The position numbers were made by a program, and so were the translations under genes. From Firmicutes bacterium UBA2116 (GTDB lineage Bacteria > Bacillota > Clostridia > Tissierellales > Sedimentibacteraceae): DNA of 57,504 bases. The stretch covers positions 38,279 to 95,782 of the forward strand of contig DCYG01000011.1 of NCBI GenBank assembly GCA_002331025.1, read 5' to 3'. Positions 15,487 through 23,415 of this stretch are shown piece after piece; the first letter of the stretch is position 1, and every line of letters begins with the position of its first letter. Under the pieces are notes generated by a model, which had not been told where the DNA came from, made no database searches, and was given only the letters and a program-made list of their open reading frames with translations.

Positions 15487-16179
15487 TTGATTATAACGGT
15501 AGAAAATGCAATTAAAGATTATGGTGACAGCCGCATCCTAGATATAGATAAATTAACAATAAAAGAAGGAACATATGTTGTTTTAGGTTCTAACGGAAGC
15601 GGAAAAAGTACACTTTTAAGTTGTATTTCAGGTTTAAATTCACTTACAAGTGGTAATATACTATATAACGGCAGCAAGTTAGACAGTTCTATTAAGAATT
15701 CAATAACTATATTACTGCAAAAACCATATCTTTTCAGAAAAACATCCTACGAAAATATTATAAGCGGGTTAAAATATAAGAAAATAAACAATAAAGAAAT
15801 TGAAAATCGATTAAATAAATACATGCATTATTTTAATGTGGAAGAATTATTAAATAAAAAATCCCACTGGCTTTCAGGTGGAGAAAGAGCCAAGGTTGCT
15901 CTTTTAAGAACATCAGTTTTAGAAACGGAAGTTACTATTCTTGACGAGCCGACGGCAGCAATGGATATAGAAAGTTCCATGAAGGCAGAAGAGCTTATAA
16001 GAAATTTATCAAAGGATAACAGAACAGTTATAGTAGTAACTCACGATGTTTATCAGGCAAAAAGAATTGCGGACTATGTGATTTTTATGGATAAGGGTAA
16101 AATATTGGAAATGGGTAACAAGGATGAAGTGCTCGGCAATCCAAAGAACAAATTATTAAAACAAATTTTGAATATATGA
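15487..16179 (+). CDS. tupC: tungstate ABC transporter ATP-binding protein TupC
   Basis: A 230-residue ABC ATPase starting at TTG (15487), with AAGGAGGG eight bases upstream. Walker A is GSNGSGKST (about 36-44), the signature is LSGGERAKVALLRTSVL (about 128-144), Walker B is EVTILDEPTAAMD, and the switch His is in VVVTHD. Length is short for the class and lacks a C-terminal regulatory (TOBE) domain like that of ModC, typical for TupC. It powers tungstate import with TupB. Confidence 0.92.
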   Translation: MIITVENAIKDYGDSRILDIDKLTIKEGTYVVLGSNGSGKSTLLSCISGLNSLTSGNILYNGSKLDSSIKNSITILLQKPYLFRKTSYENIISGLKYKKINNKEIENRLNKYMHYFNVEELLNKKSHWLSGGERAKVALLRTSVLETEVTILDEPTAAMDIESSMKAEELIRNLSKDNRTVIVVTHDVYQAKRIADYVIFMDKGKILEMGNKDEVLGNPKNKLLKQILNI

Positions 16180-16291
16180 GTATGAGTAGATTCTTCAGGC
16201 TATAGATCTCAGAATGACGAAAAATTAGTTTCTTGTCATACTGAACGAAAGAGAAGTATCTTACTCAAACTTTTAAATAAATGGAGGAAAT

Positions 16292-16780
16292 ATGATAAGG
16301 ACCGGGATATTAACCATAAGCGACAAGGGCTCAAGAGGAGAAAGGGTAGACGGGACAGGTCCGGCTATAAAGGACAGCTTAGACGAAAATATATATAAAT
16401 TGGATTATTATAAAATAATACCAGATGAAATGGACTTAATATGTGAAGAATTAATATATATGTGTGATGAGCTTAAGCTTGATTTAATTCTTACGAACGG
16501 CGGAACGGGATTTTCGAAAAGGGATGTTACTCCGGAAGCAACTATGAAGGTTATAAAAAAGCAAACGCCCGGTATCCCCGAAGCAATGAGACAAATGTCG
16601 CTTGCTATAACCCCTAAGGCTATGCTGTCAAGAGCAACGGCAGGCATAAGAGATAATACATTGATAGTAAACCTTCCGGGCAGTCCGAAGGGAGCAGTTG
16701 AAAATTTGAGTTTTATACTTCCTGCACTGCCTCACGGAATTGAAATACTGAAGGGCACTGAAGGAGAATGTGCAAGATAG
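16292..16780 (+). CDS. mogA: molybdopterin adenylyltransferase MogA/MoaB
   Basis: A 162-residue protein of the MogA/MoaB fold that adenylates molybdopterin with ATP before metal insertion. TISDKGSRGERVDGTGP near the N-terminus and LTNGGTGFSKRDVTPEAT (about 69-86) are the conserved MPT- and nucleotide-binding loops; LPGSPKGAVENLSFILPALPH closes the fold. GGAGG precedes the start. The 112-nt gap after tupC holds no terminator, so read-through from the tup genes is likely. moeA follows after 9 nt. Confidence 0.92.
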   Translation: MIRTGILTISDKGSRGERVDGTGPAIKDSLDENIYKLDYYKIIPDEMDLICEELIYMCDELKLDLILTNGGTGFSKRDVTPEATMKVIKKQTPGIPEAMRQMSLAITPKAMLSRATAGIRDNTLIVNLPGSPKGAVENLSFILPALPHGIEILKGTEGECAR

Positions 16781-16789
16781 GAGCAGAAA

Positions 16790-18013
16790 ATGGATTTATT
16801 TAATGTTATGACAGTTAAAGATACAACAAAGCTTATAGACAGTTTTAGCTACAGCTTGGCAACTGAAAAAGTAACACTTCTTGATGCAACAGGCAGAATT
16901 TTAACGAGTGATATAATTGCAAAAGATAATGTTCCCGATTTCAGAAGATCAACGGTAGACGGCTATGCCGTTAATTCCAGGGATGTGTTTGGAGCAAGCG
17001 AATCAATCCAATCTGTTCTTGACTTAAAGGGAGAAGTTTTAATGGGAGAAGAACCGTCAGCTGAAATTAAAATACCGGGCTATTGTTACTATGTTCCTAC
17101 GGGAGGAGCAATTCCCATGGGAGCAGATTCTGTTATAATGATTGAATATACGGAAAAGCTGGATGATGAGGTGATTTTAACCTCAAAAGCAACATCTCCC
17201 GGTGAAAATGTAGTAGAAATCGGCGAAGATATTAAAAAGGATGAAAAGGTCATAGCTAAGGGAACAAAGCTCAGGGCTTATGAAATAGGAGTGCTTGCAA
17301 GCTTAGGATATTATGAGGTGGAAGTATATAAAAAACCTAAAATAGGTATAATATCAACCGGAGATGAAGTTGTACATCCCGCTGAAAGTATTAAGCCGGG
17401 ACAAATAAGAGATATAAATACATATTTGCTGCACTCATTAACAGAAGAAAGTGGCTGCGAGCCTGTTAATTACGGAGTTGTTAAGGATGAATATGAATTG
17501 TTAAAACAAACTGTAGAAAAAGCAGTTGCCGAATGTGACATTGTATTAATGTCAGGAGGCAGCTCGGTAGGCAAAAAGGATAACACGGTAAATGTTATAA
17601 AGGATTTAAAGGATGGAGAGCTTATGGTTCACGGTATTTCCGTAAAGCCCGGAAAACCTACAATAATAGGAAAATCCGGCAATAAAATAATATTCGGACT
17701 TCCCGGTCATCCTCTTGCATGTGCAGTAATTTTTAAGGTTATCGTAAAGCATTATATAGAAAAAATAACCGGGCATAAAGCAACTATATATCCTATAGAG
17801 TGCAGATTTAAGTTTAATTACCATAAGGCAAAGGGAAGAGAAGAATTCCTGCCTGTAACAATAGAAGAAAAAAAAGGTGAGTTGATTGCAGCACCGGTGT
17901 TTGGTAAATCAGGACTGATAACAGGCTTCTCTAAAGCATGGGGTTTTATCAGAATAGAAAGAAACGATGAGGGTATAAAGGAAGGTCAGTCGGTAAAAGT
18001 ATTTAAGTTTTAG
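16790..18013 (+). CDS. moeA: molybdopterin molybdenumtransferase MoeA (first copy)
   Basis: A 407-residue MoeA. Domain I/II contains DFRRSTVDGYAVNSRDVFGA; domain III has the MogA-like loop LMSGGSSVGKKDNTV and then GISVKPGKPTIIG and GLPGHPLACAVIFKV. The C-terminal beta-barrel domain IV ends with GQSVKVFKF. It swaps AMP on adenylylated molybdopterin for molybdate or tungstate. A second, fused MoeA follows immediately, so the pair may divide metal or target specificity. Intact, normal length, and 9 nt from its downstream neighbour. Confidence 0.94.
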   Translation: MDLFNVMTVKDTTKLIDSFSYSLATEKVTLLDATGRILTSDIIAKDNVPDFRRSTVDGYAVNSRDVFGASESIQSVLDLKGEVLMGEEPSAEIKIPGYCYYVPTGGAIPMGADSVIMIEYTEKLDDEVILTSKATSPGENVVEIGEDIKKDEKVIAKGTKLRAYEIGVLASLGYYEVEVYKKPKIGIISTGDEVVHPAESIKPGQIRDINTYLLHSLTEESGCEPVNYGVVKDEYELLKQTVEKAVAECDIVLMSGGSSVGKKDNTVNVIKDLKDGELMVHGISVKPGKPTIIGKSGNKIIFGLPGHPLACAVIFKVIVKHYIEKITGHKATIYPIECRFKFNYHKAKGREEFLPVTIEEKKGELIAAPVFGKSGLITGFSKAWGFIRIERNDEGIKEGQSVKVFKF

Positions 18014-18022
18014 GAGGAGAAG

Positions 18023-19936
18023 ATGCAAAAGGTATATCTTTCGAATTATGAATTGGATGAGGCAAAAAAAATATACTTTGATAAATTAAAATTAAGATTA
18101 CAAACAGAAATAATCAATACTTGGGATGCACTGGGCAGAGTGACAACAAAGCCCGTATTTGCTCATCTTTCGTCACCGCACTACAATTCATCGGCAATGG
18201 ACGGAATTGCCGTTAAAAGCGAAAAAACCTTTGGTGCATCAGACAGAAATCACATAATTCTCACGGAAGGTGAGGATTATATGGTGGTTGACACAGGCGA
18301 TCCAATCCCAAGGGAATTTGATTGTGTAATAATGGTTGAGGACTTAATTAAGGGTGATGACAGCCAGGTAAAAATATATCAGAGTGCTGTGCCATGGCAG
18401 AATATAAGACCGTTAGGCGAGGATATAGTTGAAAATCAGCTTATAGTTCCATCAAAGCATAAAATACGTCCCGTTGATATAGGTGCTTTAATTGCAGGAG
18501 GTATAAATACTGTTGAGGTATTTAAGAGACCTGCTGTCGGGATTATACCCACCGGAACGGAATTAGTTGAACCTGGATCTGAATTAAGGGTTGGAGATAT
18601 AATAGACTTTAACTCGAGGACATTTACGGCACAGGTTACAGAGTGGGGAGGAATTCCCAGCAGATACTCAATAGTCAAGGATGATTATAAACTCATAAAG
18701 GACACCGTATTAAAAGCAAATGAAGAAAACGATGTGGTATTGATTAATGCCGGTTCATCGGCGGGCAGGGAGGATTTTACTTCATCTGTTATAAGTGAAG
18801 TGGGAGAACTAATAGTCCACGGTGTGGCTATAAAACCGGGTAAACCTGTCATGCTTGGTATAATAAATGATAAACCAATAATCGGCATACCGGGATTTCC
18901 TGTTTCGGCATACTTTGTTATGGAGGAAATAGTTAAAGAATTGATTTACAGCTATCAGGGTCTTGAAGCAGATGAAAGAAAGATTGTGAATGCAAGCTTG
19001 ACGAAGAGATGCATGTCATCGTTAAAATACCATGAGTTTGTAAGAGTCAGATTAGGGTTCATAGGAGACAAATACGTTGCAACGCCCTTAACAAGGGGAG
19101 CAGGAGCCACCATGTCACTGGTAAATGCAGACGGAGTTCTGGAAATTAACCAGCAGACTGAAGGAATTGAATCCGGTACTGAAGTGAAAATAAAGCTGTT
19201 AAGTGCAGAGGATAAAATAAAAAACACATTGGTGTGTATCGGAAGTCACGACCCGATAATTGATATTGCGGCGGATATAATGCATAATAGAAATAAGAAA
19301 TATTTTCTTTCTTCATCCAATGTGGGAAGCACAGGCGGTCTGATGGCATTAAAAACAGGCGAAACTCACATGGCTCCCACACATTTATTGGATATGGAAA
19401 CTGGAGAATACAACGTATCATATTTAAAAAAATATGTGCCTGATAAAAAAATATGTTTAGTAAAATGTGTCAACAGAATTCAAGGATTTATTGTTGAAAA
19501 AGGAAATCCTAAAAATATAACTGAGTTTGAGGATTTGCTCAGGGACGATGTAAAATTTGTAAACAGGCAAAGAGGCTCAGGTACAAGATTGCTTCTTGAC
19601 TACAATTTAAATAAATTAAATATTGATCCGCAAAAAATAAACGGATATTACAGGGAAGAGTTTACGCATTTAGCGGTTGCCGCAGCGGTGGAAGCCGGTG
19701 ATGCGGATGCAGGTCTTGGAGTTTATTCGGCAGCAAGCCTGATGGGGCTTGATTTTATACCTGTTTGCAACGAAGAATATGACCTGGCAATCCCGGAAGA
19801 ATATATGGACTCTGAAATTGTAAAGGAATTTTTAGAAACAATAAAATCTGAGGAATTTAAAGATAAGCTTGATGAACTTGGAGGGTATGACTATTCAAAT
19901 ACAGGCACAATGATAAAACTTCAGGAGCTGATGTAA
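18023..19936 (+). CDS. MoeA fused to a C-terminal periplasmic-binding-protein-like domain
   Basis: A 637-residue two-part protein. Residues about 1-400 form a complete MoeA (SSPHYNSSAMDGIAVKS, LINAGSSAGREDFTS, GVAIKPGKPVMLG, GIPGFPVSAYFVM). Residues about 405-637 match the PBP-like domain seen in molybdate-binding regulators (VCIGSHDPIIDIAADIM, SSNVGSTGGLMALKTGETHMAP, VNRQRGSGTRLLLDYNL). There is no signal peptide, so the domain acts in the cytoplasm, perhaps delivering or sensing oxyanion or cofactor; that role is inference. The stop overlaps moaA by one base. The fusion architecture is known in anaerobes and archaea. Confidence 0.9.
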   Translation: MQKVYLSNYELDEAKKIYFDKLKLRLQTEIINTWDALGRVTTKPVFAHLSSPHYNSSAMDGIAVKSEKTFGASDRNHIILTEGEDYMVVDTGDPIPREFDCVIMVEDLIKGDDSQVKIYQSAVPWQNIRPLGEDIVENQLIVPSKHKIRPVDIGALIAGGINTVEVFKRPAVGIIPTGTELVEPGSELRVGDIIDFNSRTFTAQVTEWGGIPSRYSIVKDDYKLIKDTVLKANEENDVVLINAGSSAGREDFTSSVISEVGELIVHGVAIKPGKPVMLGIINDKPIIGIPGFPVSAYFVMEEIVKELIYSYQGLEADERKIVNASLTKRCMSSLKYHEFVRVRLGFIGDKYVATPLTRGAGATMSLVNADGVLEINQQTEGIESGTEVKIKLLSAEDKIKNTLVCIGSHDPIIDIAADIMHNRNKKYFLSSSNVGSTGGLMALKTGETHMAPTHLLDMETGEYNVSYLKKYVPDKKICLVKCVNRIQGFIVEKGNPKNITEFEDLLRDDVKFVNRQRGSGTRLLLDYNLNKLNIDPQKINGYYREEFTHLAVAAAVEAGDADAGLGVYSAASLMGLDFIPVCNEEYDLAIPEEYMDSEIVKEFLETIKSEEFKDKLDELGGYDYSNTGTMIKLQELM

Positions 19937-20892
19937 TGCTTGATAAAAGAGGAAGAACTATAGATTACTTGAGGGTTTCTTTAACAGACAGATGTAATTT
20001 GCGCTGTGTATACTGTATGCCCGAAAAAGGTATTGAGAAAAAATGCCACGATGATATATTGCGTTTTGAAGAGGTTGAAAAAATAATTACCGCATGTGCA
20101 GCTCTGGGTGTTAAGAAGGTAAGGTTCACAGGCGGCGAGCCCCTTTTGTTAAAGGGTTTAGACAAGCTTATACGACATACGGCAGATATTGACTCAATCA
20201 ATGATATTTCATTAACTACGAACGGTATTCTTTTATATGATATGGCTGAGGACCTAAAAAAAGCCGGATTAAGACGTGTTAATATAAGCCTTGATACTTT
20301 AAATGCGGATAAATTTAAAAAAATTACAAGGTCAGGGGACATTAATAAGGTTTTTAAAGCGATAGAAAAATGTATAGAATTGGAAATGCTTCCTGTTAAA
20401 ATTAATGTAGTGCTTATGAAGGGCATCAATGATGATGAAATAGGAGATTTTGTAAATATGACCTTGGATAATCCGATTCAAATCAGGTTTATTGAACTGA
20501 TGCCCATAGGTGAAGGGCTTAAATATTATGAAGCTTGTAAAATGAAGGTGGATGATATCTTAGGAAGATTTCCGAAGTTAATACCTGTGAAGGATGACAG
20601 CAAGGTTGCATCTGTATATAAAATTCCCGGGGCAAAAGGCACGGTCGGTCTCATAAGCCCTGTCAGCTGCAAATTTTGTTCGGATTGCAACAGGATAAGA
20701 TTGACATCGACGGGAACAATCAAGCCGTGTCTTCATTCATTGGAAGAAATTAATTTAAAGCCATATTTAAATGATGAGAAAAAGTTAATAGAAGTCATAA
20801 GTGATGCGGTTTATAATAAACCACAGGAGCATCATTTAGAAAATGAGAATAAAAGTGACACGGACAGAATGATGTTTCAAATCGGAGGTTAA
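19936..20892 (+). CDS. moaA: GTP 3',8-cyclase MoaA
   Basis: A 318-residue radical SAM enzyme for the first step of molybdopterin synthesis. The N-terminal [4Fe-4S] cluster is bound by Cys20, Cys24 and Cys27 (CNLRCVYC), with RFTGGEPLL for SAM binding. The C-terminal cluster is bound by the cysteines of SCKFCSDCNRIR plus the one in IKPCLHS. The protein ends in GG, the conserved tail needed for MoaA activity. It opens GTP to a 3',8-cyclo intermediate for MoaC. Its start overlaps the fused MoeA's stop by one base. Confidence 0.96.
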   Translation: MLDKRGRTIDYLRVSLTDRCNLRCVYCMPEKGIEKKCHDDILRFEEVEKIITACAALGVKKVRFTGGEPLLLKGLDKLIRHTADIDSINDISLTTNGILLYDMAEDLKKAGLRRVNISLDTLNADKFKKITRSGDINKVFKAIEKCIELEMLPVKINVVLMKGINDDEIGDFVNMTLDNPIQIRFIELMPIGEGLKYYEACKMKVDDILGRFPKLIPVKDDSKVASVYKIPGAKGTVGLISPVSCKFCSDCNRIRLTSTGTIKPCLHSLEEINLKPYLNDEKKLIEVISDAVYNKPQEHHLENENKSDTDRMMFQIGG

Positions 20893-20893
20893 T

Positions 20894-21367
20894 ATGGAGT
20901 TAACTCATATAAATGAACAGGGCAGAGCGAAGATGGTCGATGTGAGCGGGAAGCAGGAAACTGTCAGAGAAGCCATTGCACGGGGAAATATATATATGAA
21001 AAAAGAAACATTGGAAAAGATAAAAGAAGGAACTGTAAAAAAGGGAGATGTTTTATCTGTTGCTCAGGTTGCGGGAATTATGGCGGCTAAGAAAACATCG
21101 GATATAATTCCAATGTGCCATCCCATAATGCTTTCCGGCTGCGACATAGGCTTCACCTTAAATTTTGAAGAAAACAAAATTGAAATAACATCAACAGTCA
21201 AATGTACAGGTCAGACCGGCGTTGAAATGGAAGCACTTACTGCAGTAACCGCAGCAGGATTGACAATTTATGACATGTGTAAAGCGATAGACAAAGAAAT
21301 GGTAATATCAGAGATTATGCTGTTAAAAAAAACAGGCGGCAAGACCGGATTGTTTGAACGAAAATGA
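20894..21367 (+). CDS. moaC: cyclic pyranopterin monophosphate synthase MoaC
   Basis: A 157-residue MoaC. LTHINEQGRAKMVDVSGK opens the protein as in the family; the catalytic region includes DIIPMCHPIMLSG and KCTGQTGVEMEALTAVTAAGLTIYDMCKA. It converts the MoaA product to cyclic pyranopterin monophosphate. One base separates it from moaA. No moaD, moaE or moeB is encoded in this window, so the dithiolene-forming step must be supplied elsewhere. Confidence 0.96.
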   Translation: MELTHINEQGRAKMVDVSGKQETVREAIARGNIYMKKETLEKIKEGTVKKGDVLSVAQVAGIMAAKKTSDIIPMCHPIMLSGCDIGFTLNFEENKIEITSTVKCTGQTGVEMEALTAVTAAGLTIYDMCKAIDKEMVISEIMLLKKTGGKTGLFERK

Positions 21368-21385
21368 GATTATTGGAGATAAAGT

Positions 21386-21817
21386 ATGGCAAAAGTATTA
21401 GCTGTTAATATAAGTGAAGAAAAGGGAATTCCTAAAAAACCTATAGAAAAAGGATATTTTGAAGTAGACCACGGCTTGGCCGGAGATGCTCATGCAGGCA
21501 AATGGCACAGACAAGTAAGCTTGTTGGGGAAAGAAAGTATCGATAAGCTTAATATGGAGAAAATCGAGGGAAGCTGCAACGGAGTTTTTGCTGAAAACCT
21601 TACAACGGAAGGAATAGTTCTTTATGAACTCCCTATTGGAACAAAAATAAAAATAGGAGAGACAGAAATGGAAGTAACTCAAATAGGAAAGGAATGCCAT
21701 TTAGGATGCTCAATCAGAAATATAGTCGGTGATTGTGTAATGCCGAGAGAGGGCATTTTTACGAAGGTTTTAAAGTCCGGATGGATAAAAGCGGGAGACG
21801 AAATTATCATAATTTAA
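21386..21817 (+). CDS. MOSC domain protein
   Basis: A 143-residue stand-alone MOSC domain. Conserved features are DHGLAGDAHAGKWHRQVSLLGKES, a central NGVFAENLTTEGI strand pair, and a strictly placed cysteine in IGKECHLGCSIRN. MOSC domains carry sulfur or cofactor for molybdoenzymes such as the Moco sulfurase C-terminus. As the last gene of the tup-mog-moe-moa run, it probably handles the finished Mo/W cofactor. Start at 21386 follows TTGGAGATAAAGT. Confidence 0.9.
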   Translation: MAKVLAVNISEEKGIPKKPIEKGYFEVDHGLAGDAHAGKWHRQVSLLGKESIDKLNMEKIEGSCNGVFAENLTTEGIVLYELPIGTKIKIGETEMEVTQIGKECHLGCSIRNIVGDCVMPREGIFTKVLKSGWIKAGDEIIII

Positions 21818-21893
21818 GATTCTCAGTTTAGAATACCATAAAACCTTGAATAAATTAATCGAAATAAATCACAATAAGCAAGAGGTGATTTAT

Positions 21894-22079
21894 ATGGCTA
21901 AAAAGGGAATGAGAAGACCTGACCCGAGAGAACCGCATGGAACCGAAAGCAATAAAAAACAACATTTCACAAAAAATGACCAACCGCCGGTTCCGGAAAT
22001 ACAAGGTAAAGCAAAATATGGCCACGAAAAAGCAAAACAAATCATAATAAATGCAATCCATCATAAAGAATTAGAATGA
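21894..22079 (+). CDS. small basic protein of unknown function
   Basis: A 61-residue protein starting at 21894 behind AAGAGGTGATTTAT; an in-frame start at 21846 lacks such a site. It is hydrophilic, rich in Lys, His, Pro and Gln (MRRPDPREPHGT, NDQPPVPEIQGKAK, GHEKAKQIIINAIHHKELE), with no membrane segment or cysteine. I do not recognise a named family. It lies alone between the Mo cofactor operon and a ferredoxin gene. Confidence 0.6.
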   Translation: MAKKGMRRPDPREPHGTESNKKQHFTKNDQPPVPEIQGKAKYGHEKAKQIIINAIHHKELE

Positions 22080-22083
22080 TTAA

Positions 22084-22112
22084 TTGGACATTTATGAATT
22101 TTGTGGTAAAAT
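22084..22112 (+). promoter_or_regulatory. promoter of the ferredoxin gene
   Basis: TTGGAC (22084-22089), 17 nt, TAAAAT (22107-22112), 34 nt before the start codon. Confidence 0.6.
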
Positions 22113-22146
22113 AATTTGAATAATATATTTATCGGGAGGATTATTT

Positions 22147-22338
22147 ATGAAAGCTATTGTAGACAGAGATGCGTGTATAAGCTGCGGACTTTGCGTATCA
22201 CTATGTCCGGAGGTTTTTGAATTAGATGATGAAAGTATATCAGTTGTTATTCAGGATCCGGTTGCTCCGGAAAATGAAGATTGTGCAAAGGAATCGGAGG
22301 ACAGCTGCCCGACAAGTGCAATTCTCTGTGAAGAATAA
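22147..22338 (+). CDS. single-cluster [4Fe-4S] ferredoxin
   Basis: A 63-residue acidic ferredoxin. Cys10, Cys13 and Cys16 plus Cys54 (CPTSA) are the expected [4Fe-4S] ligands, and Cys20 and Cys46 are placed like the non-ligand pair of monocluster ferredoxins. It is a soluble low-potential electron carrier in the cytoplasm. Partners cannot be read from position. GGGAGG precedes the ATG. It has its own promoter and terminator, so it is monocistronic. Confidence 0.93.
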   Translation: MKAIVDRDACISCGLCVSLCPEVFELDDESISVVIQDPVAPENEDCAKESEDSCPTSAILCEE

Positions 22339-22339
22339 A

Positions 22340-22368
22340 AAAGGTGCTCAAGGCACCTTTATTTTTTT
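22340..22368 (+). terminator. terminator after ferredoxin
   Basis: AAAGGTGC, TCAAG loop, GCACCTTT, followed by ATTTTTTT. Confidence 0.9.
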
Positions 22369-22380
22369 ATACCTACGGTA

Positions 22381-22421
22381 TAAGCGACTGACACCGAATT
22401 AAAAATTTGGGGCATCTGCTT
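22381..22421. repeat. dispersed palindromic repeat, AATTAAAATTTGG family, copy 1
   Basis: AAGCGACTGACACCGAATT, a short A-rich centre, then AATTTGGGGCATCTGCTT. Related copies lie at 36006-36050 and 54405-54508, with a partial one near 49190. This copy overlaps the 3' end of the minus-strand AIM24-like gene. Confidence 0.65.
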
Positions 22422-23232
22422 AATCGTTTCCGAATATATTGCCTAAGGCAATTCCTCCAAGCAAGCTGCCTTCACCCTTATTGCTGCTACCTCCGCCTGC
22501 TTTTTTGCTTGCCGAGAAAATTCTGTCTGCCATTCTGCTGAACGGAAGTGATTGTAACCATACTGTTCCGGGACCCCGGAGTGTTGCGAGGAATAATCCT
22601 TCTCCTCCGAACAAAGCGCTTTTTACATTGCCTACAAATTGAACATCATAATCAACTCCGTTTGTAAAAGCAACTAAACATCCCGTATCCAATTTAAGCA
22701 TTTCGCCCGGGGAAAGATCTTTTTTTATTATAGTTCCGCCGGCATGTAAAAATGCCAAACCGTCACCAACCAATCTTTGCATGATAAAACCTTCACCGCC
22801 GAATAAGCCCGCACCGATTTTCTTTTGAAATGCGATGCTGATTTCTATTCCCTTTGCAGAACAAAGATATGAATCTCTTTGACAAACTAATTGTCCTCCG
22901 AAATCCATCAGGTCTACTGGAATTATTTTTCCCGGATAAGGAGCTGCAAAAGCCAGCACCTTACTGTCCGGTGCTTTGTTGGTAAAAGAAGATGTAAATA
23001 AATTTTCGCCCGTTAATACTCTTTTACCTGCAGTAGCCAGCATACCCTTTAATCCTTTTCCTGATTCCTTACCTGAACCATCACCAAATACAGTGTCCAT
23101 TTCAATACTCGAATCCATGTACATCATGGCACCCGGCTCGGCAACAATTGTTTCGCCGTAATCCAATTTGATTTCCACAAATTGAATGTCATCACCAAAT
23201 ATTTGGTAGTCCACTTCGTGTGCTCTTTTCAT
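22420..23232 (-). CDS. AIM24/TIGR00266-family protein
   Basis: A 270-residue protein of the AIM24 family, which forms a beta-helix-like fold (two repeated halves rich in Gly). Family features include VEIKLDYGETIVAEPGAMMYMDSSIEM, GGEGFIMQRLVGDGLAFLHAGGTI and GGEGLFLATLRGPGTVWLQSLPFSRMADRI. The C-terminal tail is glycine-rich (KKAGGGSSNKGEGSLLGGIALGNIFG). There is no signal peptide or membrane segment. The molecular function is not known. Monocistronic; the upstream gap holds a 13-nt direct repeat. Confidence 0.88.
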   Translation of the reverse strand: MKRAHEVDYQIFGDDIQFVEIKLDYGETIVAEPGAMMYMDSSIEMDTVFGDGSGKESGKGLKGMLATAGKRVLTGENLFTSSFTNKAPDSKVLAFAAPYPGKIIPVDLMDFGGQLVCQRDSYLCSAKGIEISIAFQKKIGAGLFGGEGFIMQRLVGDGLAFLHAGGTIIKKDLSPGEMLKLDTGCLVAFTNGVDYDVQFVGNVKSALFGGEGLFLATLRGPGTVWLQSLPFSRMADRIFSASKKAGGGSSNKGEGSLLGGIALGNIFGND

Positions 23233-23262
23233 TTTTTTAAATCCCTCCTTGTAAATTAATTT

Positions 23263-23373
23263 CCCCTTGTAATATGTAAATTTATTACAATTATCATATT
23301 AAGAATAGCAAAAAACATTGATTTAAGCAATATATTTGTGAAAATGTTCTCAATAAATTACCCCTTGTAATAT
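23263..23373. repeat. 13-nt direct repeat in a divergent intergenic region
   Basis: CCCCTTGTAATAT occurs at 23263-23275 and again at 23361-23373, in the gap between the minus-strand AIM24-like gene and the plus-strand cysteine desulfurase. It may be a binding site for a shared regulator. Confidence 0.4.
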
Positions 23374-23415
23374 TTTGATAATATTTATATAATAAATTAG
23401 TTAAAGAGGTGGAAT

